A stretch of DNA of 64,000 bases from Bacillota bacterium (GCA_023415825.1 JAEZJF010000013.1:62001-126000); one strand, 5' to 3'; numbered from the stretch's first letter, positions 36,654-45,509 are shown. Numbers and translations are program-made. Notes: generated by a model from the letters alone, not told the origin.

Positions 36654-37196
36654 ATGAAAAGTCACCCCACCTCGCTCCCCGGCGTTTGCCTTATAGAGCG
36701 CCAGCCTTTTGTCGATGAGCGCGGCTCCTTTGCCCGCATGCTATGCCGCCGCGAACTGGAGATGGCAGGGCTTTGCGGTGATATCGCGCAGGTCAATATG
36801 TCTACAAACTTCAAGAAGGGCACGCTTCGAGGCCTGCACTCCCAATCAGGGGGGGGTGCTGAGGATAAAGTCGTCAGCTGTGTTGCAGGTGCTGTCTTCG
36901 ATGTCTGCGTGGACGTGCGGTCGGATTCCCCTACCTTCGGGCAGTGGGTCGGGGTTACGCTGTCTGACGACAACGGGCTTGCGCTCTATGTGCCCAAGGG
37001 CTTTGCACATGGCTACCTTACGCTTACCGAAAATACACATGTCCTGTACTTTGTAACACAGTTTTATACGCCGGGTGCAGAGGTTGGCTACCGCTGGGAT
37101 GAGCCGGTTTTTAACATCGACTGGCCACTGAAGGAGCCCTTTATCATGAGCGAGAAGGACAAGGCATGGCTTTACTTAAAGGAGAGGAATACGTGA
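36654..37196 (+). CDS. rfbC: RfbC-like nucleotide-sugar 3,5-epimerase
   Basis: 180 residues, cupin fold of the dTDP-4-dehydrorhamnose 3,5-epimerase family. FVDERGSFARML, GTLRGLHSQ (with the catalytic-site His), VFDVCVDVRSDSPTFGQW and VPKGFAHGYLTL are conserved. Because the dehydratase here is CDP-glucose-specific, the substrate is more likely CDP-4-keto-6-deoxyglucose than a dTDP sugar; no rmlA, rmlB or rmlD is in the window. It ends in GTGA shared with the start of the next gene. Confidence 0.87.
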   Translation: MKSHPTSLPGVCLIERQPFVDERGSFARMLCRRELEMAGLCGDIAQVNMSTNFKKGTLRGLHSQSGGGAEDKVVSCVAGAVFDVCVDVRSDSPTFGQWVGVTLSDDNGLALYVPKGFAHGYLTLTENTHVLYFVTQFYTPGAEVGYRWDEPVFNIDWPLKEPFIMSEKDKAWLYLKERNT

Positions 37197-38065
37197 AAAC
37201 CGCAATTGTCTCCGGTGCAAGTGGATTTGTCGGCTGTCATCTCGTCCGTGAGCTATGCGCTATGGGTGTGGAGGTCACAGCATTCTGTCGAAGGGAAAGT
37301 CAGAATCTTGAGCGAGTGCCGAATGGAATTAACATTGCTTACAGTATTGATGAACTGCCCCGCGCAGATGTGTTTTACCACTTAGCTTGGGATCAGGCAA
37401 GTGGCCCTGGCCGTGAGAATGCAGTCATACAGTCGCAAAACGCAACGATGACGCTGGAACTGCTTCATGCCGCGCATACAATGGGGGCAAGGTTCGTGGT
37501 TCTCGGCACGGTATATGAGCGTTTTGCTGAGAATATTATGCAATCCTCCAAATTCAGCGGCTCGGATTTCTATATTTTGGCTAAGCACTTCGCGCACACA
37601 ATGAGCAAGCAGCTTGCTTTTAAGCTTGGGATAGAGCTTGTATGGTGCCAAATTTGTCACCCCATAGGCCAGTACATCAAGCCGGAACAGCTGATGAGCT
37701 ATACCGTATCCGGCTTGCTTCGTGGGGACGCACCTAGTTATGGTCCTGCTATAAGCCTGTATGATATACTAGCCGTTGAGGATGTAGCATGGGGGCTATA
37801 TCTGATTGGAAACTGCAAAAATGCCCGCGATAACTACTATATCGGTTCAGGGAAGCCTTTGCTGCTGCGGGAGTATTTAGAAAACACAAGGCGAATCCTG
37901 CGCGTTGAAACGCCGGTTCTGATCAATCGCCGCCCGGATGATGGATTGCGCTTTGAGCGCGATTGGTTTGATATCACGGCCTTGCAAAAGGACACGGACT
38001 ACAACCCGACCATCAGCTTTGAGCGGGCGGTTTGGAACGTGGCAGATTGGGTAGGTGAGCAATGA
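37193..38065 (+). CDS. SDR-family NAD-dependent epimerase/reductase for nucleotide sugars
   Basis: 290 residues. The N-terminal AIVSGASGFVGCHLVREL motif binds NAD(P), and YILAK carries the catalytic Tyr-x-x-x-Lys. The rest of the protein fits an extended SDR. The likely role is 4-keto reduction of the epimerised CDP-sugar, giving a CDP-6-deoxyhexose, as the last step before transfer. The GTG start at 37193 overlaps the rfbC stop and has AGGAGAGG upstream. The product sugar cannot be fixed from sequence. Confidence 0.85.
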   Translation: MKTAIVSGASGFVGCHLVRELCAMGVEVTAFCRRESQNLERVPNGINIAYSIDELPRADVFYHLAWDQASGPGRENAVIQSQNATMTLELLHAAHTMGARFVVLGTVYERFAENIMQSSKFSGSDFYILAKHFAHTMSKQLAFKLGIELVWCQICHPIGQYIKPEQLMSYTVSGLLRGDAPSYGPAISLYDILAVEDVAWGLYLIGNCKNARDNYYIGSGKPLLLREYLENTRRILRVETPVLINRRPDDGLRFERDWFDITALQKDTDYNPTISFERAVWNVADWVGEQ

Positions 38066-39123
38066 ATATTTTGCATATTACCGCGCATATGGGTGACGGT
38101 GCGGGAAAGGCCATTGGTGGGCTTGCAATTTCCGGCAGTCGCGCGGGAGAGCACACGCACCGTATTCTGCTTTTGGATATGCCGCAGAAGCAAAATCACA
38201 TCGAACGCTGCCGTAACAGCGGGGTTGAGATTTTGGGCCGCGACAGCTTGCCGGGTGCATTGACAGATGCGGACATCGTGGTTATAAGCTGGTGGGGCGG
38301 GGCTGCCATGGAGAGTTTCCTTGCCGAATTTCCCGAAATTCCCTGCCGTACCCTGCTTTGGAGTCACAAAAACGGTTACTTTGATCCGCCCTTTCCCCGT
38401 GGCTTTGTGCAACGCTTTGACGGGTTGCTCGCCACCTCGCCCTATACCCTTGAGAACCCCGATTGGAATGAAGACGGGAGCTTGGTCTATGGCTTTGGAG
38501 ACTTTTCCCCGAACGTTCCTGTAAAAACCGACTATCGGGTGAAGGTCGGCTGCTTCACAGTCGGTTATGTGGGCATGCCAAGCTATAAGCGCTTACCGTC
38601 GAACTGCATGGATTATTTCGCCGCAGTTATTCGCGCAATCCCGAATGTCCGCTTTGTTATGGCAGGAGAAAGCTCGGAGGATTTTCGTCGCGACATCGAA
38701 CAAAGGGGTCTTTCGCAGCACTTCGATCTGCTTGGCTGGGTTGCTGACATTCCAAATCTTCTGCCGACTTTCGACGTGTTTGGCTACCTGATACGCCCGG
38801 ACAGTTCTGCAACAACGGAAAACTCGGTGATCGAGGCGATGGCCGCCGCCTTGCCTTGTATCGTCTCGAAGTGGCCGATAGGGAAATATCTGCTGGATGA
38901 CGGAATGTCAGGTCTACTGGAAGACGGACCGGAGGAATACGCAGCTGCAATAAGCAGACTGTATGCCGATGTCCAGCTACGCCGACAAATCGGCATGGCG
39001 GCACGCGAATACGTCATCGCAAGCTACCACGCCGATGAGAACTTAAAACGCTTCAATACAGCCTGTGAAAAAGCAGCGCTGAAACTAAAAACAATACACA
39101 GCTTTGAAGGGAGTAAAAAGTAA
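38062..39123 (+). CDS. GT4-like glycosyltransferase
   Basis: 353 residues. The C-terminal half has the GT-B pattern GYVGMPSYKRLPSNC, LGWVADIPNLLPTFDVFGYLIRPDSSATTENSVIEAMAAALPCIVSKWP, in which the E-x7-E-like motif binds the nucleotide-sugar phosphate. The N-terminal half is a variable acceptor domain (MNILHITAHMGDGAGKAIGG). It overlaps the previous gene by ATGA. It probably adds a sugar in the flagellar glycan pathway. Confidence 0.85.
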   Translation: MNILHITAHMGDGAGKAIGGLAISGSRAGEHTHRILLLDMPQKQNHIERCRNSGVEILGRDSLPGALTDADIVVISWWGGAAMESFLAEFPEIPCRTLLWSHKNGYFDPPFPRGFVQRFDGLLATSPYTLENPDWNEDGSLVYGFGDFSPNVPVKTDYRVKVGCFTVGYVGMPSYKRLPSNCMDYFAAVIRAIPNVRFVMAGESSEDFRRDIEQRGLSQHFDLLGWVADIPNLLPTFDVFGYLIRPDSSATTENSVIEAMAAALPCIVSKWPIGKYLLDDGMSGLLEDGPEEYAAAISRLYADVQLRRQIGMAAREYVIASYHADENLKRFNTACEKAALKLKTIHSFEGSKK

Positions 39124-40280
39124 TGACTAAGGCTGAAATGCGCGAGGAGATAGAACACCTCACTGAAATTGCTGGAGATATTAAACCAGAGGAAGTGTTT
39201 GCCGAACATATGAAGGGTGCCTCGCATATCCTTGTCTATGGTGCGGGTAACATGGGAGGGATCTTTCATCGTTGTCTCCGCGAGCTTCTCCCTGATAGGA
39301 GGATTAGCTGCTTTCTGGACAGGAATGCCGCGAACAAACCCGAGTATTTGGGTTGCCCCGTCTATACGCCAGACGATGCACGCTTGAGCACGGAGTTGCG
39401 CTGTGACTCTATTGTTGTGCTTGCCTTGCTTATTACGGAGGATGGCGGCTACGAGAGCTTAGAGGATGATTTGCGGGCGTTGGGCTACACAAAATTCCTC
39501 AATGCTTTTCGGCAGATGGGCATGGCCCTGCCTTATGAGGAGAGCAGCTTAGGTGACAGAGATATTTTCCAAAGAGAGCGGGATGGAATTCTTCAAGCGT
39601 TTGATATGCTGCGGGATGAACACAGTCAAGAGGTTTTTCTATCGGTACTCAAGGCGCATGCAACGCTGAATTATGATTTGCCTGTACTAAGCCCGGGAAT
39701 GACGCAATATCTTGATGTCGATGTTCCGTTTCGCCACAACTACCGTACCTTTGTTGACTGCGGTGCTTTTACCGGTGACACACTAGCAGAGCTTGTAAAG
39801 CGGCATACGGTTGATAAGTATTTTGGATTTGAGCCGGATATGCAGAGTTACGTAAAACTATCAGAACAGGCGGATACCGTGCGTAATCAGTTTGGTGAGG
39901 CCGTTCTTTTTCCCATGGGTGTTGGCGGCAAAAACGAGTTTTTGCAGTTCAAAGCAATTGGCGGCGGAGCCAGTCAAATAGACAGTACGGGAGAAACGGT
40001 GATACAGGTAGTTCGATTGGATGATGTTTTGAAGGGCTATGATAATCTACTGATTAAGATGGACATTGAGGGAGCGGAAATTGCAGCACTTGAGGGTGCA
40101 AAAGGGATTATCCTAGACACCAAGCCTGATTTGGCGATTTGCGTCTATCACAGGATTTCCGACTTATGGCGTATTCCCCTCATGCTCAAAGCATGGGTGC
40201 CGGAATATAAATTCAATTTGAGAAATCACTTTATGGGCACGTATGAAACAGTGCTCTATGCGACACTGGAGGGGAAATAA
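39123..40280 (+). CDS. FkbM-family methyltransferase
   Basis: 385 residues. A ~190-residue N-terminal region with a Rossmann-like start (HILVYGAGNMGGIFHRCLRE) precedes the FkbM methyltransferase domain: TFVDCGAFTGDTLAELV binds SAM, FGFEPD follows, and VRLDDVL, LIKMDIEGAE and GTYETVLYAT complete it. FkbM enzymes O-methylate sugars. The N-terminal region resembles the extra Rossmann domain of other flagellar-glycan proteins. It overlaps the preceding gene by one base (TAATG). Confidence 0.85.
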   Translation: MTKAEMREEIEHLTEIAGDIKPEEVFAEHMKGASHILVYGAGNMGGIFHRCLRELLPDRRISCFLDRNAANKPEYLGCPVYTPDDARLSTELRCDSIVVLALLITEDGGYESLEDDLRALGYTKFLNAFRQMGMALPYEESSLGDRDIFQRERDGILQAFDMLRDEHSQEVFLSVLKAHATLNYDLPVLSPGMTQYLDVDVPFRHNYRTFVDCGAFTGDTLAELVKRHTVDKYFGFEPDMQSYVKLSEQADTVRNQFGEAVLFPMGVGGKNEFLQFKAIGGGASQIDSTGETVIQVVRLDDVLKGYDNLLIKMDIEGAEIAALEGAKGIILDTKPDLAICVYHRISDLWRIPLMLKAWVPEYKFNLRNHFMGTYETVLYATLEGK

Positions 40281-41351
40281 ATGGCGGTATACGAAACAGT
40301 CCTGGACAATAATAGGCAATGGCTCCGTGATGTGGTGCCCTTGTTACAGCCCTTTACGATATTACTTGAACCTACAGAACGTTGCAACTTCAAATGCAAC
40401 TATTGCATTCATTCTACTCGAGGGCAAAAGGGCGGAACATATGAAGCAGAAGGATATGAGCAGCGTAATATGTCTTGGAATTTGTTTACTAAGATAGCGC
40501 GTGATATTATGGATTTCCCTGCTCCCGTAAAGCATATTAGTATTTCGGGGCTGGGTGAGCCGCTTGTACACCCGCAGTTACCCGAAATGATTTCGCATCT
40601 TCGCTCTGCTGGCTTTATGGAGCGTATTTCGATATATACAAATGCTTCCCTACTCACTCCCAAAGTAAGCGACCGTTTGATTCATGCTGGAATATCGGAA
40701 GTCCGCGTCTCAATTCAAGGTGTTGATGACGAGGCTTATAAGGACACCTGTGGCGTAAGTGGAGTTCTGGAACGAATTGTAGAAAATGTTCGATATTTTT
40801 TTGAGCACAAAAACAATGACCAGATTCTCTATGTCAAGATTATCGATGCTGCCTTGCGCAATGATTCAGAGCGTGACATTTTTATGAATATGTTTGGGGA
40901 CATTTGTGATTATATCTTTGTCGAACATCTGGTTTCGTCGCAACGGCAAATGCATGAGATCAATTTTGAGCGTGATAAATCAAGAGGATCTATCAATTTG
41001 ATAAATCAGAGTGTTGCATACCGAAGAATCTGTCCAGTGCCGTTTTACTATCTTCAAATTGCAGCCGATGGGGCGGTAACGCCATGTGGAGTTGTGGCAT
41101 TTCCTAAAAAACTGGCGGTTGGCAATGTGAATAACAGTACATTGCCTGAGATCTGGAACGGTAGCAACCATATTATGGCTCTACGACAGCGTCTGGAGCA
41201 CGGCAGTGATTCTATCGAGGCTTGCAGAGGGTGTTCACAGCGATATACTATCGCAAGCCCCGTCGAAACCATCGACGATCACACCGAGGAAATACTCGCC
41301 CGCCTCCTCAAACTTGAACAGCAAAAGGATGAAACATCATGTCCCAAATAA
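40281..41351 (+). CDS. Radical SAM/SPASM protein 1
   Basis: 356 residues. Cys35, Cys39 and Cys42 (ERCNFKCNYC) bind the radical SAM 4Fe-4S cluster; ISGLGEPLVHP and IYTNASLLTP are core barrel motifs. The C-terminus has SPASM cysteines (ICPVPFYYLQIAADGAVTPC and EACRGC) for auxiliary clusters. Translation starts directly after the FkbM stop. It looks AT-richer than the other two copies. Related proteins modify peptides or sugars through radical chemistry; the substrate here is unknown. Confidence 0.88.
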   Translation: MAVYETVLDNNRQWLRDVVPLLQPFTILLEPTERCNFKCNYCIHSTRGQKGGTYEAEGYEQRNMSWNLFTKIARDIMDFPAPVKHISISGLGEPLVHPQLPEMISHLRSAGFMERISIYTNASLLTPKVSDRLIHAGISEVRVSIQGVDDEAYKDTCGVSGVLERIVENVRYFFEHKNNDQILYVKIIDAALRNDSERDIFMNMFGDICDYIFVEHLVSSQRQMHEINFERDKSRGSINLINQSVAYRRICPVPFYYLQIAADGAVTPCGVVAFPKKLAVGNVNNSTLPEIWNGSNHIMALRQRLEHGSDSIEACRGCSQRYTIASPVETIDDHTEEILARLLKLEQQKDETSCPK

Positions 41352-42355
41352 CACCCATCAACAACCATAACCGAATAAAGCTCAGTTCCGCCGTACCGCT
41401 CATGGCACCTTTTTCTTTGTTCGTTTTTCCAACGACCTTCTGCAACTTCAAATGCGTCTACTGCGCCCACTCGCTGGGACGTGTCGGAATGCGTGAGCAG
41501 TATGGCTTTGAGCCGCAGACGATGAGCTTGGATACATACGATAAGGTTCTGGCGCAGCTAAAGGAATTTTCACGCCCGCTCAAGCTTCTTTCCCTCACCG
41601 GGCACGGCGAGCCGATGCTGAATAAAAATCTGCCGGAAATGGTTCGTCTGGCCAAGGAGGCGGGGGTTGCACAGCGGATCGAGATCATCTCCAATGCGTC
41701 GCTGCTAACGCCGGAGCTGTCCGATACCCTGATTTCCGCAGGGCTGGACGGGCTTCGCGTTTCCTTGCAGGGTATGAGCGCGGAAAAATATAAGGATGTC
41801 TGCGGCTGGGACTTGAACTTTGACGAGTATTTAGCGAATCTGCGCTACTTTTTCGAGCACCGCAAGGGTTGTGATTTGTTTGTCAAGATTATGGACGTCG
41901 CTCTTGATGAGGGGGAGGACACACTCTTTTACCAAACCTTTGACAGCATCTCCGACCGTATGTTCATCGAACGCTGCCGCCCGGTATACAGTGGCGTTGA
42001 CTTCACGGAGGGCATGCGCTCTGAGACGATCGACCGCTACGGCAACTCACACGAAAAACGTGAGGTTTGTCCGCTGTGCTTCTTCATGTTGAGCGTTTTC
42101 CCCGATGGCGATGTCGAGCCTTGCGACACAATCTACAAGCCCATTGTGCTGGGCAATGTCCACAGGGAAAGTCTAAAAGAAATGTTTACCGGTAATAAAC
42201 TAAAGGAGTTTCAACTGATGCAGCTAAATAAAGAGCGTCGGTTAAACCCCAAGTGCGCCGTGTGCGTTGCGCCGGACGATGTCTCCCATCCGCTGGATGC
42301 TCTAGATGACGAGGCCAACACGATTATCAAAAGATTGACGGGGGAAAGATCATGA
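41339..42355 (+). CDS. Radical SAM/SPASM protein 2
   Basis: 338 residues, a paralogue of copy 1 with the cluster cysteines at the same positions, Cys35, Cys39 and Cys42 (TFCNFKCVYC). LTGHGEPMLNK and IISNASLLTPELSD follow, and the SPASM part has VCPLCFFMLSVFPDGDVEPCD and KCAVC. It overlaps copy 1 by 13 bases with AAGGATG as its ribosome site. The shared motif spacing suggests duplication and divergence inside the operon. Function unknown. Confidence 0.88.
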   Translation: MSQITPINNHNRIKLSSAVPLMAPFSLFVFPTTFCNFKCVYCAHSLGRVGMREQYGFEPQTMSLDTYDKVLAQLKEFSRPLKLLSLTGHGEPMLNKNLPEMVRLAKEAGVAQRIEIISNASLLTPELSDTLISAGLDGLRVSLQGMSAEKYKDVCGWDLNFDEYLANLRYFFEHRKGCDLFVKIMDVALDEGEDTLFYQTFDSISDRMFIERCRPVYSGVDFTEGMRSETIDRYGNSHEKREVCPLCFFMLSVFPDGDVEPCDTIYKPIVLGNVHRESLKEMFTGNKLKEFQLMQLNKERRLNPKCAVCVAPDDVSHPLDALDDEANTIIKRLTGERS

Positions 42356-43347
42356 AAGCCCAAAATCGTACACCCTTGCATGAAGTCTTGCCGCTTCCCG
42401 CGCCCTACCTTGTGCAGATTTTTCCCAGCTATTCCTGTAACTTTAAATGCTCCTTCTGTCTCTACGCCCTGCCTAAAAAGGAGCATGGCTATATCTCGGA
42501 CAAGACGCTCATGGATTTTGAGCTGTACAAGGGCGTGATTGATGACATGGCGGCGGCAGGCTGGAGGCTAAAGATGCTGCGCTTTGCAGCAATTGGTGAG
42601 CCGCTTCTGCACCCCCAGATTGCCGATATGGTCGCCTATGCAGTTGAAAAGCAGATTGCGGACACGGTAGATATCGTCACAAACGCATCCCTGTTGACCC
42701 AAGCCCTGTCTGATAAGCTAATTGCGGCGGGCTTATCTAACCTGCGCGTCTCCCTAGAGGGTCTTTCAGCCAAGGACTACAAGGCAAACTGCGGTGTAGA
42801 ACTAGACTTTGAACAGCTAAAAGCAAATCTTCGCTACTATTATGAGCACTGCGGCAATTCACGCGTCTATGTCAAAATAATCGACTATATGCTCCATAAC
42901 GATGCAGCCCGCGAAAAAATGTTTTACGACAGCTTCGAGCCGATTAGCCACAGCATAGCCGTGGAGCACCTGACCCCGACCATAGAGGGGATAGATTATG
43001 ACAAAATAGCAGAGGGTGCGGAGTTGTCTCTGACTCAGGACGGAAATACTCTTCGGAATGTAAGCATATGTCCCCAGCCTTTTTATATGATTCAGTTAAA
43101 CCCGGATGGGAATCTCGTCCCCTGCTGCTCCATGCGCTACCCTGCTGTGTTTGAGAATGTGACTGAAACGGGTATTGTTCGTGCATGGAACAGCGACTTA
43201 CAGAACAAGTTTCGCATCAATATGCTGGGTGGTGTCAAAACCGTCTCAGAGGTGTGCGCAAAGTGCTCGCTTTATCAATATGGCATACATGATTCGGATA
43301 TTATTGATGGACATGAGAAAAAATTGATAGACAGATTTAAAAAATGA
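42352..43347 (+). CDS. Radical SAM/SPASM protein 3
   Basis: 331 residues. Cys29, Cys33 and Cys36 (YSCNFKCSFC) bind the radical cluster; AIGEPLLHPQIADM and IVTNASLLTQALSDKL repeat the motifs of copies 1 and 2. SPASM cysteines are in ICPQPFYMIQLNPDGNLVPCCSM and CAKCSLYQYG. It overlaps copy 2 by ATGA and is the last gene of the operon, ending 50 bases from the convergent rfbF. I see no terminator in that gap. Confidence 0.88.
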   Translation: MKAQNRTPLHEVLPLPAPYLVQIFPSYSCNFKCSFCLYALPKKEHGYISDKTLMDFELYKGVIDDMAAAGWRLKMLRFAAIGEPLLHPQIADMVAYAVEKQIADTVDIVTNASLLTQALSDKLIAAGLSNLRVSLEGLSAKDYKANCGVELDFEQLKANLRYYYEHCGNSRVYVKIIDYMLHNDAAREKMFYDSFEPISHSIAVEHLTPTIEGIDYDKIAEGAELSLTQDGNTLRNVSICPQPFYMIQLNPDGNLVPCCSMRYPAVFENVTETGIVRAWNSDLQNKFRINMLGGVKTVSEVCAKCSLYQYGIHDSDIIDGHEKKLIDRFKK

Positions 43348-43397
43348 ATAACAACGTATCTGTTGCCTTGGCAAACTGGATAGAACTATATCAAAAA

Positions 43398-44177
43398 TCA
43401 GGCCCATACCTTCCAAGGTGCATTGCCGCTGCTCCAGTGATGTTCCAATGCTCCTTTGTCTCTCTGGGTGTCCATGCACTGCCAGTACCCGTAATGTTTA
43501 TAAACGCCCAGTTGGCCGCATTTCGTCATGCGCTCCATAGGATCGCGTTCAAATATAGTGGTATCATTGTCTATATACTCAAAAACATTTGGCTCCAGCA
43601 CCATAAATCCGGCATTGATCCAGTTGGTGTCCTCCTGAGCTTTTTCACGGAAGCCCACCACCAGGTTTTTGTTTTCATCCAAATCAAGGACACCGTATCG
43701 TCCACTGGGTTGCACTGCTGTCAGTGTTGCCACGCGCTGAGAGGATTGGTGCTCAGCAAGAAGGGCATGTAAATCAATATTGCCTACACCGTCGCCATAG
43801 GTCATCATGAAAGCTTCGTTGCCGGTATATTTTTGTATGCGTTTTATTCTGCCGCCGGTTTCGGTATTAAGGCCTGTATCTACCACCGTTACTTTCCATG
43901 GTTCGGAGCCATTGGAGTGAACAATCATTTTACCGCCGTCAGTGAAATCAAAGGTAACGTCAGAGCCGTGCAGGTAATAATCAGCAAAGTATTCTTTGAT
44001 CATATAGCCTTTGTAGCCGCAGCAGATGATAAAATCGTTAAACCCGAAGGCGGAATAGTATTTAAGAATATGCCATAGAATAGGCCTCTCACCAATTTCG
44101 ATCATAGGCTTCGGACGTAAATGGGACTCCTCGGATATTCTCGTACCCAACCCTCCTGCCAAAACAACAACCTTCAC
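43398..44177 (-). CDS. rfbF: Glucose-1-phosphate cytidylyltransferase
   Basis: 259 residues. It makes CDP-glucose from glucose-1-phosphate and CTP. VVVLAGGLGTRISEESHLRPKPMIEIGERPILWHIL is the nucleotidyltransferase signature; FIICCGYKGYMIKEYFADYY, MMTYGDGVGNID and CMDTQRDKGALE are specific to RfbF. The start is the GTG at 44177 with AAAGGCGG upstream. It is transcribed toward the rfbG operon but in the opposite direction, and has a sigma-D-like promoter of its own, so supply and use of CDP-glucose are both tied to late flagellar expression. Confidence 0.95.
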   Translation of the reverse strand: MKVVVLAGGLGTRISEESHLRPKPMIEIGERPILWHILKYYSAFGFNDFIICCGYKGYMIKEYFADYYLHGSDVTFDFTDGGKMIVHSNGSEPWKVTVVDTGLNTETGGRIKRIQKYTGNEAFMMTYGDGVGNIDLHALLAEHQSSQRVATLTAVQPSGRYGVLDLDENKNLVVGFREKAQEDTNWINAGFMVLEPNVFEYIDNDTTIFERDPMERMTKCGQLGVYKHYGYWQCMDTQRDKGALEHHWSSGNAPWKVWA

Positions 44178-44232
44178 TTTTCTTGAACCGCCTTTCGGTG
44201 CTATTTTTAACAATACACTATAACTATGGATA

Positions 44233-44260
44233 GTATCGGATTAAAAGGCATAATCATTTA
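44233..44260 (-). promoter_or_regulatory. Sigma-D-like promoter of rfbF
   Basis: On the minus strand, TAAA (44257-44260), 16 bp, TCCGATAC (44233-44240), about 55 bases before the rfbF start. The spacing is one longer than in the flagellin promoters. Confidence 0.55.
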
Positions 44261-44310
44261 GAGCATGAACGGATAATTGAAAGTCACACTGGATTGCTTC
44301 GTTGTTTATG

Positions 44311-44508
44311 CTACAGGCTGATATCCATGTTCTTGCCTAAATGCGGTGAAACGGCTTGCTCCAATGCCTTGGTGTTCTGCTGAAGCATTTGCATCAGGTC
44401 GTTCATTTGCACTTTTCCTCTATCCATGGCCATCTTCATGACCGAGACACCAACTTGCTGTTGCACCTTTGCCTGGTTCAGCATGATTGACATTGCAGGA
44501 ATATCCAC
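44311..44508 (-). CDS. YjfB-family putative motility protein
   Basis: 65 residues. The pattern MDIPAMSIMLNQAKVQQQVGVSVMKMAMDRGKVQ matches the small YjfB family, commonly next to flagellin genes. Its role in motility is not defined. It lies downstream of the first flagellin and beyond that gene's terminator, so expression may come from read-through. No sigma-D site is seen directly upstream. Confidence 0.75.
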   Translation of the reverse strand: MDIPAMSIMLNQAKVQQQVGVSVMKMAMDRGKVQMNDLMQMLQQNTKALEQAVSPHLGKNMDISL

Positions 44509-44531
44509 TGAATCAACTCCATTCTTGTAAT

Positions 44532-44559
44532 AAAAAAACCGGAGGATTTGTTCCTCCGG
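44532..44559 (-). terminator. Terminator of flagellin gene 1
   Basis: CCGGAGGA (44539-44546) and TCCTCCGG (44552-44559) pair; on the minus strand a T7 run follows (44532-44538). Confidence 0.88.
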
Positions 44560-44595
44560 CTCTTGTCAGTTTTGTCATTGGAACAGTTACCACAA

Positions 44596-45414
44596 TTATC
44601 TGAGTAATTGCAGAACGCCCTGGGGCAGCTGATTGGCCTGAGCAAGCATAGCCTGTGAAGCCTGGGTGAGGATGCTGGACTTGGTGAACTCCATCATTTC
44701 CTTAGCCATATCTACATCGCGGATGCGGCTTTCAGCGGCGCTGAGGTTCTCGGAAGAGGTTCCGAGGTTGTTGATGGTGTGCTCAAGGCGGTTCTGATAA
44801 GCGCCGAGCTTGGCGCGTTCGCTGGAAACCTTGTCAATGGCTGCTTGAACGTTTGTGATAGCAGTGTCGGCACCAGTTTGTGTGGTAAGATTCACGGTGG
44901 CGGAAGTCATTGACAGGGCAGAGCCTGTCATTGTAGCGATAGTCAGTGCGATGGCCTGACCTTGGTTTGCACCGATATGGAATGTCATTGTGCCTGCAGT
45001 ACCATTCAACAGCTTCTTGGTGTTGAACTCTGTATCACCGCCAATACGATCAAGTTCGGCGATGAGCTCATTTACTTCCTTTTGAAGCTCAGAACGGTCT
45101 GTGGCGGTGTTGGTGTCGGTAGCTGCCTGAACAGACAGCTCTCTCATTCTCTGCAGAATGCTGTGGGTTTCATTTAAAGCGCCTTCGGCGGTCTGAATCA
45201 AAGAAATACCGTCCTGAGCGTTCTTGGAGGCCATGTCCAAACCTTTGATCTGGGCTCTCATTTTTTCACTGATGGCAAGACCTGCGGCGTCGTCGCCGGC
45301 TCTGTTGATACGTAAGCCGGAAGACAGCTTTTCAATGGACTTGCTGCCGGTGGATGTGTTGGTGGTAAGCTGACGGTAGGTGTTAAGGGCTGAAATGTTG
45401 TGATTAATTCTCAT
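44596..45414 (-). CDS. hag: Flagellin 1
   Basis: 272 residues, a short flagellin with only the D0/D1 domains. MRINHNISALNTYRQL, LSSGLRINRAGDDAAGLAISEKMRAQI and the C-terminal SRIRDVDMAKEMMEFTKSSILTQASQAMLAQANQLPQGVLQLLR are conserved. The centre (about residues 145-195) is rich in Thr, Ser and Ala, suitable for O-glycosylation. It has its own sigma-D promoter, leader and terminator. The sister gene lies about 230 bases upstream of its start. Confidence 0.97.
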   Translation of the reverse strand: MRINHNISALNTYRQLTTNTSTGSKSIEKLSSGLRINRAGDDAAGLAISEKMRAQIKGLDMASKNAQDGISLIQTAEGALNETHSILQRMRELSVQAATDTNTATDRSELQKEVNELIAELDRIGGDTEFNTKKLLNGTAGTMTFHIGANQGQAIALTIATMTGSALSMTSATVNLTTQTGADTAITNVQAAIDKVSSERAKLGAYQNRLEHTINNLGTSSENLSAAESRIRDVDMAKEMMEFTKSSILTQASQAMLAQANQLPQGVLQLLR

Positions 45415-45509
45415 AAATAAATCCTCCTTGATTTTTGCGGGGAGAATCCTTTCCCCCGGTTATTACGGCTCTTTCTTCCAAATCAGACGCCTTGATTTTT
45501 TAAAGAAAG
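45415..45509 (-). promoter_or_regulatory. Structured flagellin leader with candidate CsrA sites (gene 1)
   Basis: In the RNA, a hairpin near the 5' end (45471-45509; AAATCA/TGATTT and CTTTCTT/AAGAAAG) is followed by a 5-bp hairpin GGGGA-loop-TCCCC (45439-45456) that shows AAGGAUUC in its loop, and then the site AAGGAGGAU (45422-45429) before the start codon. Two GGA elements, one in a loop and one in the ribosome site, are the known CsrA arrangement. Confidence 0.65.

Noticed and set aside
43344..43772. A 142-codon plus-strand frame antisense to rfbF
   Set aside because: It is the shadow of a well-supported gene and has no homology I recognise.
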